Assembly (NCBI GenBank): GCA_001600875.1
Contig: BCLD01000008.1
Span: 169,985 to 190,125 of the forward strand
Direction: 5' to 3'
Origin: Solicoccozyma terricola
Taxonomy: Eukaryota > Basidiomycota > Tremellomycetes > Filobasidiales > Piskurozymaceae
DNA length: 20,141 nucleotides
The notes beneath the pieces are model-generated. The model saw nothing but the letters and a program-made list of their open reading frames with translations. It was not told the origin of the DNA and made no database searches. Positions 16,324 to 20,141 of the stretch are shown here, piece by piece. Position 1 is the first letter of the stretch, and each line of letters begins with the position of its first letter. Made by a program: the position numbers and the translations under genes.

Positions 16324-18264
16324 TCACATTTGTACCATGACATGATCCTCGAATCCACCACGACCCAATCTCGTCCATCCGATATTCCCACCATCATTGA
16401 TTGCGACAATGAGCGATCGATCTCCCTGCTTGAGGGTTAGGTATGTGTTGATTTGTTTGAATGGCGGAGGAGTGGTGCGGCGAAGGAAAGAAGGCAGGAG
16501 GTGGGATAGACGGGAGATTAAGTCGGTTTTTTCACTGGATGCTTGTGTGGCCTTGACGAGGTTGGGCGTTGAAGGCATGGGACTCTTCTCTCCTCCTGCA
16601 TTAGTTGGCGCAGGTCTCGGTGCTCTGGGACGAATGTAGGCAATTGGGACCTCGGGCAGCATCGGGAAGATATCGTCCATCTGCTTCAAGGTGGGAAACG
16701 TGGTGGACCTTGCACTGTGATGAAAGATAATATCCGGAACCCATCAGCGCGTCGTCCCCCTTTTCTATTTTCCACGAACTGCCGCTCCAAACACACTCAA
16801 CGACGGCGACCCAGAAATCAGGCGGTTGATTTTGCAATCCCTGGACGGAACCTCGATCCCAACTGTTACGTGACCAGTTTGTGGATGGTTTCCAGACGTG
16901 CCAGAAGGGAAGGTATGGGTTGTCCTCGAGGGGTGCGTATCGAGAGGTTGTAGTTGTCATCTCTTGAGGAACCTCGGATGACACTGATGGAAGAGTCAAC
17001 GGATGAGAATGGCCCGATGGGATAATGCGAATTCTATCGAATATTGATCCTGTGACGGTTGGCCATTGGATTATCAGCGAGATACTCCACTCCGAAACTA
17101 ACCCCACGAAAGCAACTCACGATACGTCGTCCCTGTCATTCCACCCAACAGTATCGATCGTCTTCCAACCCTAGCGCCGGCATCCAACACCCATCTACCT
17201 GCTCGACTGAACACTCCCAGCAGAGCCGACCACCATGCCTTCATTACCAGCCGTACACGGGACAACAATGACCCCTTCGACGTGCTCGCCACCACACTCA
17301 GGTTCTGGAATCTATCAGGTAGAAACGCAGATGTCCGTTGAACAGTGTAGCCTAGTCGCTTGAGACCAGCGTATACCTAGTGGGGCAAATAAAACCATCA
17401 GTCAAAATCCAAGTCCATTGCATTATCTATATTGATTCTCTCCCACCCACCTGATACCTCTCCAGACTCAAACCATCCATCCCAATGAACCTTCCATACC
17501 CCTCCATCACGCTCATCTCCGTTGCATCTTCAAACCCTTGACGTTCGTCGTCGAAATCATCTGAAATATCCTGGTCTTGTTTTGCGTCGCCGGCCTCCCC
17601 ATAAACATTTGATCTGACCCAAATCTGCAATGATCCTCGTTCAAGGAGGTACAAGGCTTCCTCTGGCATGAGTTCCATCCAACTCGTCTGCTTGGTTTTG
17701 CCTTTATCTGCTGATAATGGAGCGGGATGCGGGGACCGTATTGTATGGCCGGCGGTGAGGAACATGTTACCTCGCATGATCTTCAGGATTGGGTATGGCG
17801 ATGATGTGGTGAGAAGGGCGTGTGATATATTTTTGCTGTCAAACGATGTGGAAGTCCATTAAATACATACCTTCCAGTTTCAAATTTGTCAACCCTGCTC
17901 ACCTTCCACTTCCTCTAACCCCACCAAGAGCATCAAACAACGCCTCCCTGCTCTCCCTCAACATCTTCGCTTGAATATTCACAGTCTCATCCAAAGGCTC
18001 GAAATCTTTTTCTCCACGTTTTGGAATAACCACCTTGACTCGAGTGATATGCTGTGATGGAGATGCCATCTGGACTTGACGAGCGAATGAACGTAATGCC
18101 TCGACGTTGGGTCGTTCTCCATCTTCATCGTCTTCATCGTCTGAACCTGCCGTAACGGGGGGTATGGTAGTCGTAGCGGGAGTCCGAGGATTGTGACGAG
18201 ACTCGGAGCGGGATACTGATGGACCCGCCGAAGCTGCGGATGTGGATGAGACTGATGAAGCCAT
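16324..18264 (-). CDS. SEN54: tRNA-splicing endonuclease subunit Sen54
   Basis: Exons on the minus strand: 18264-17903, 17835-17451, 17376-17121, 17049-16797, 16714-16324; 548 aa. Sen54 is a structural subunit of the tetrameric endonuclease that excises introns from pre-tRNA. Visible marks are IMRGNMFLTAGHT, WMELMPEEALYLLERGSLQIWV (173-194), the conserved FIGMDGLSLERYQVYAGLKRLGYTV (237-261), YLPFWHVWKP, PPDFWVAVV and the C-terminal endonuclease-fold piece YLTLKQGDRSLIVAINDGGNIGW. The catalytic Tyr-His-Lys triad of Sen2/Sen34 is not expected here. Long spacers include an acidic disordered N-terminus and a basic Trp-rich region (276-321). An in-frame ATG at 18294 has poor context; 18264 was chosen. 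The fourth intron uses donor GTGTGT. It is divergent from DYS1 with 218 bp between start codons. Confidence 0.94.
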
Positions 18265-18375
18265 TGCAGTGTTTGTGAGAATTGGCTCAGGCATATAACT
18301 AACCGGCTGGACTAGAGTTGAACTGTGAACTTTGAAATGTTTTAGCTGCCATTCCCCGATCCGCGGTGCAGCGTC

Positions 18376-18383
18376 CCACGTGG
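18376..18383. promoter_or_regulatory. CACGTG palindrome in the SEN54 / DYS1 divergent promoter
   Basis: Perfect 8-bp palindrome CCACGTGG, about halfway between the SEN54 start (18264) and the DYS1 start (18483). An upstream in-frame SEN54 ATG at 18390 would place it in coding sequence, but that start is unlikely. Confidence 0.45.
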
Positions 18384-18482
18384 CAAACAACGGGTTAGTC
18401 GACCAGAAATTTCAATCGATGGTGTACGGCGTATGCAATACTCACAAGTTTACATCGGACGGCTACCCTACTGTGCTCAACG

Positions 18483-19913
<1,431 letters not shown>

Positions 19914-20051
19914 ATGGCTGTCTTCTGTTGGCCCCTCCTCCTGTCGTTGTATCCCTCCCAATGTGTCATTCATTTGCATTGAAATTATGGCATCATCTGT
20001 TTCATGTCGGGCCCGTCATCCGCCTTAACTTGAGGACCCTGCGACATCGGA

Positions 20052-20141
20052 CCCCCCCCCTGATCATCACATACATGGTCCCCCCCCTTAGTCGTTATAT
20101 AAAGTCCCCCCCCCGTCGTAAGCGGTTGATTCTCCCCCCCC
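20052..20141. repeat. Four regularly spaced C8-C9 tracts at the right edge
   Basis: C tracts at 20052-20060, 20080-20087, 20106-20114 and 20134-20141 (the last cut by the window end), separated by unrelated spacers of 19, 18 and 19 nt, so the starts step by 28, 26 and 28 bp. They lie 139 bp beyond the DYS1 stop. Confidence 0.8.
20096..20104 (+). promoter_or_regulatory. TATA-box-like element among the C tracts
   Basis: TATATAAAG in the spacer between the second and third C tracts. It suggests a promoter for a plus-strand gene beyond the right edge, with the C tracts as possible zinc-finger binding sites. The gene itself is not in the window. Confidence 0.35.

Noticed and set aside
18265..18390. 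Longer SEN54 N-terminus from the ATG at 18390
   Set aside because: It would leave only 92 bp to the DYS1 start and adds non-conserved sequence; the ATGs at 18294 or 18264 fit better.
20052..20141. CRISPR-like reading of the evenly spaced C tracts
   Set aside because: The repeat unit is a homopolymer of 8-9 nt, the genome is eukaryotic and there is no cas gene.

Overview
This window is an ordinary, gene-dense stretch of nuclear DNA from a basidiomycete fungus, most likely a Tremellomycete (Cryptococcus/Kwoniella relatives). The evidence is an intron density of about four short GT-AG introns per gene (most 37-110 nt), donors that mostly begin GTG (GTGAGT, GTGGGT), small intergenic gaps, and protein sequences of clearly fungal type. 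The exact taxon cannot be named from the sequence alone. All gene models were built by hand: reading frames were joined across splice sites so that phase is kept and conserved motifs are restored.

Layout, left to right: RPN9 (+, only the 3' end; proteasome lid); CDC8 thymidylate kinase (-); MRF1 mitochondrial release factor 1 (-); GPI3/PIG-A glycosyltransferase (+), divergent from MRF1; a UPF0303/HbpS-like protein (+); a 1.08-kb gap without a supported gene; a secreted heme-thiolate peroxygenase/chloroperoxidase-type enzyme (+); a dynactin p24-like coiled-coil protein (+, tentative); mitochondrial ribosomal protein mL44 (+); phosphopantothenoylcysteine decarboxylase (+); CGR1 rRNA-processing protein (-); an IMPACT/UPF0029-domain protein (+), divergent from CGR1; SEN54 tRNA-splicing endonuclease subunit (-); and deoxyhypusine synthase DYS1 (+), divergent from SEN54. 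The window starts inside a C16 tract and ends inside a C-tract array, so its edges may be contig ends.

There is no operon-like logic, mobile element, CRISPR array, tRNA or rRNA that I can support. Many genes concern protein synthesis in the broad sense (MRF1, mL44, CGR1, SEN54, IMPACT-like, DYS1), but they act in different compartments and pathways, and I read this as chance in a housekeeping region. I found no convincing undescribed biological system. The points worth a second look are mostly in non-coding DNA: an ACGCGT (MCB-type) box beside thymidylate kinase, four perfect CACGTG palindromes that all fall in promoter intervals, long C/G homopolymers confined to non-coding DNA, a regularly spaced set of C8-9 tracts at the right edge, a (CCCCA)5 intron block, a palindrome cluster upstream of the PPCDC gene, and an atypical peroxygenase active-site signature.
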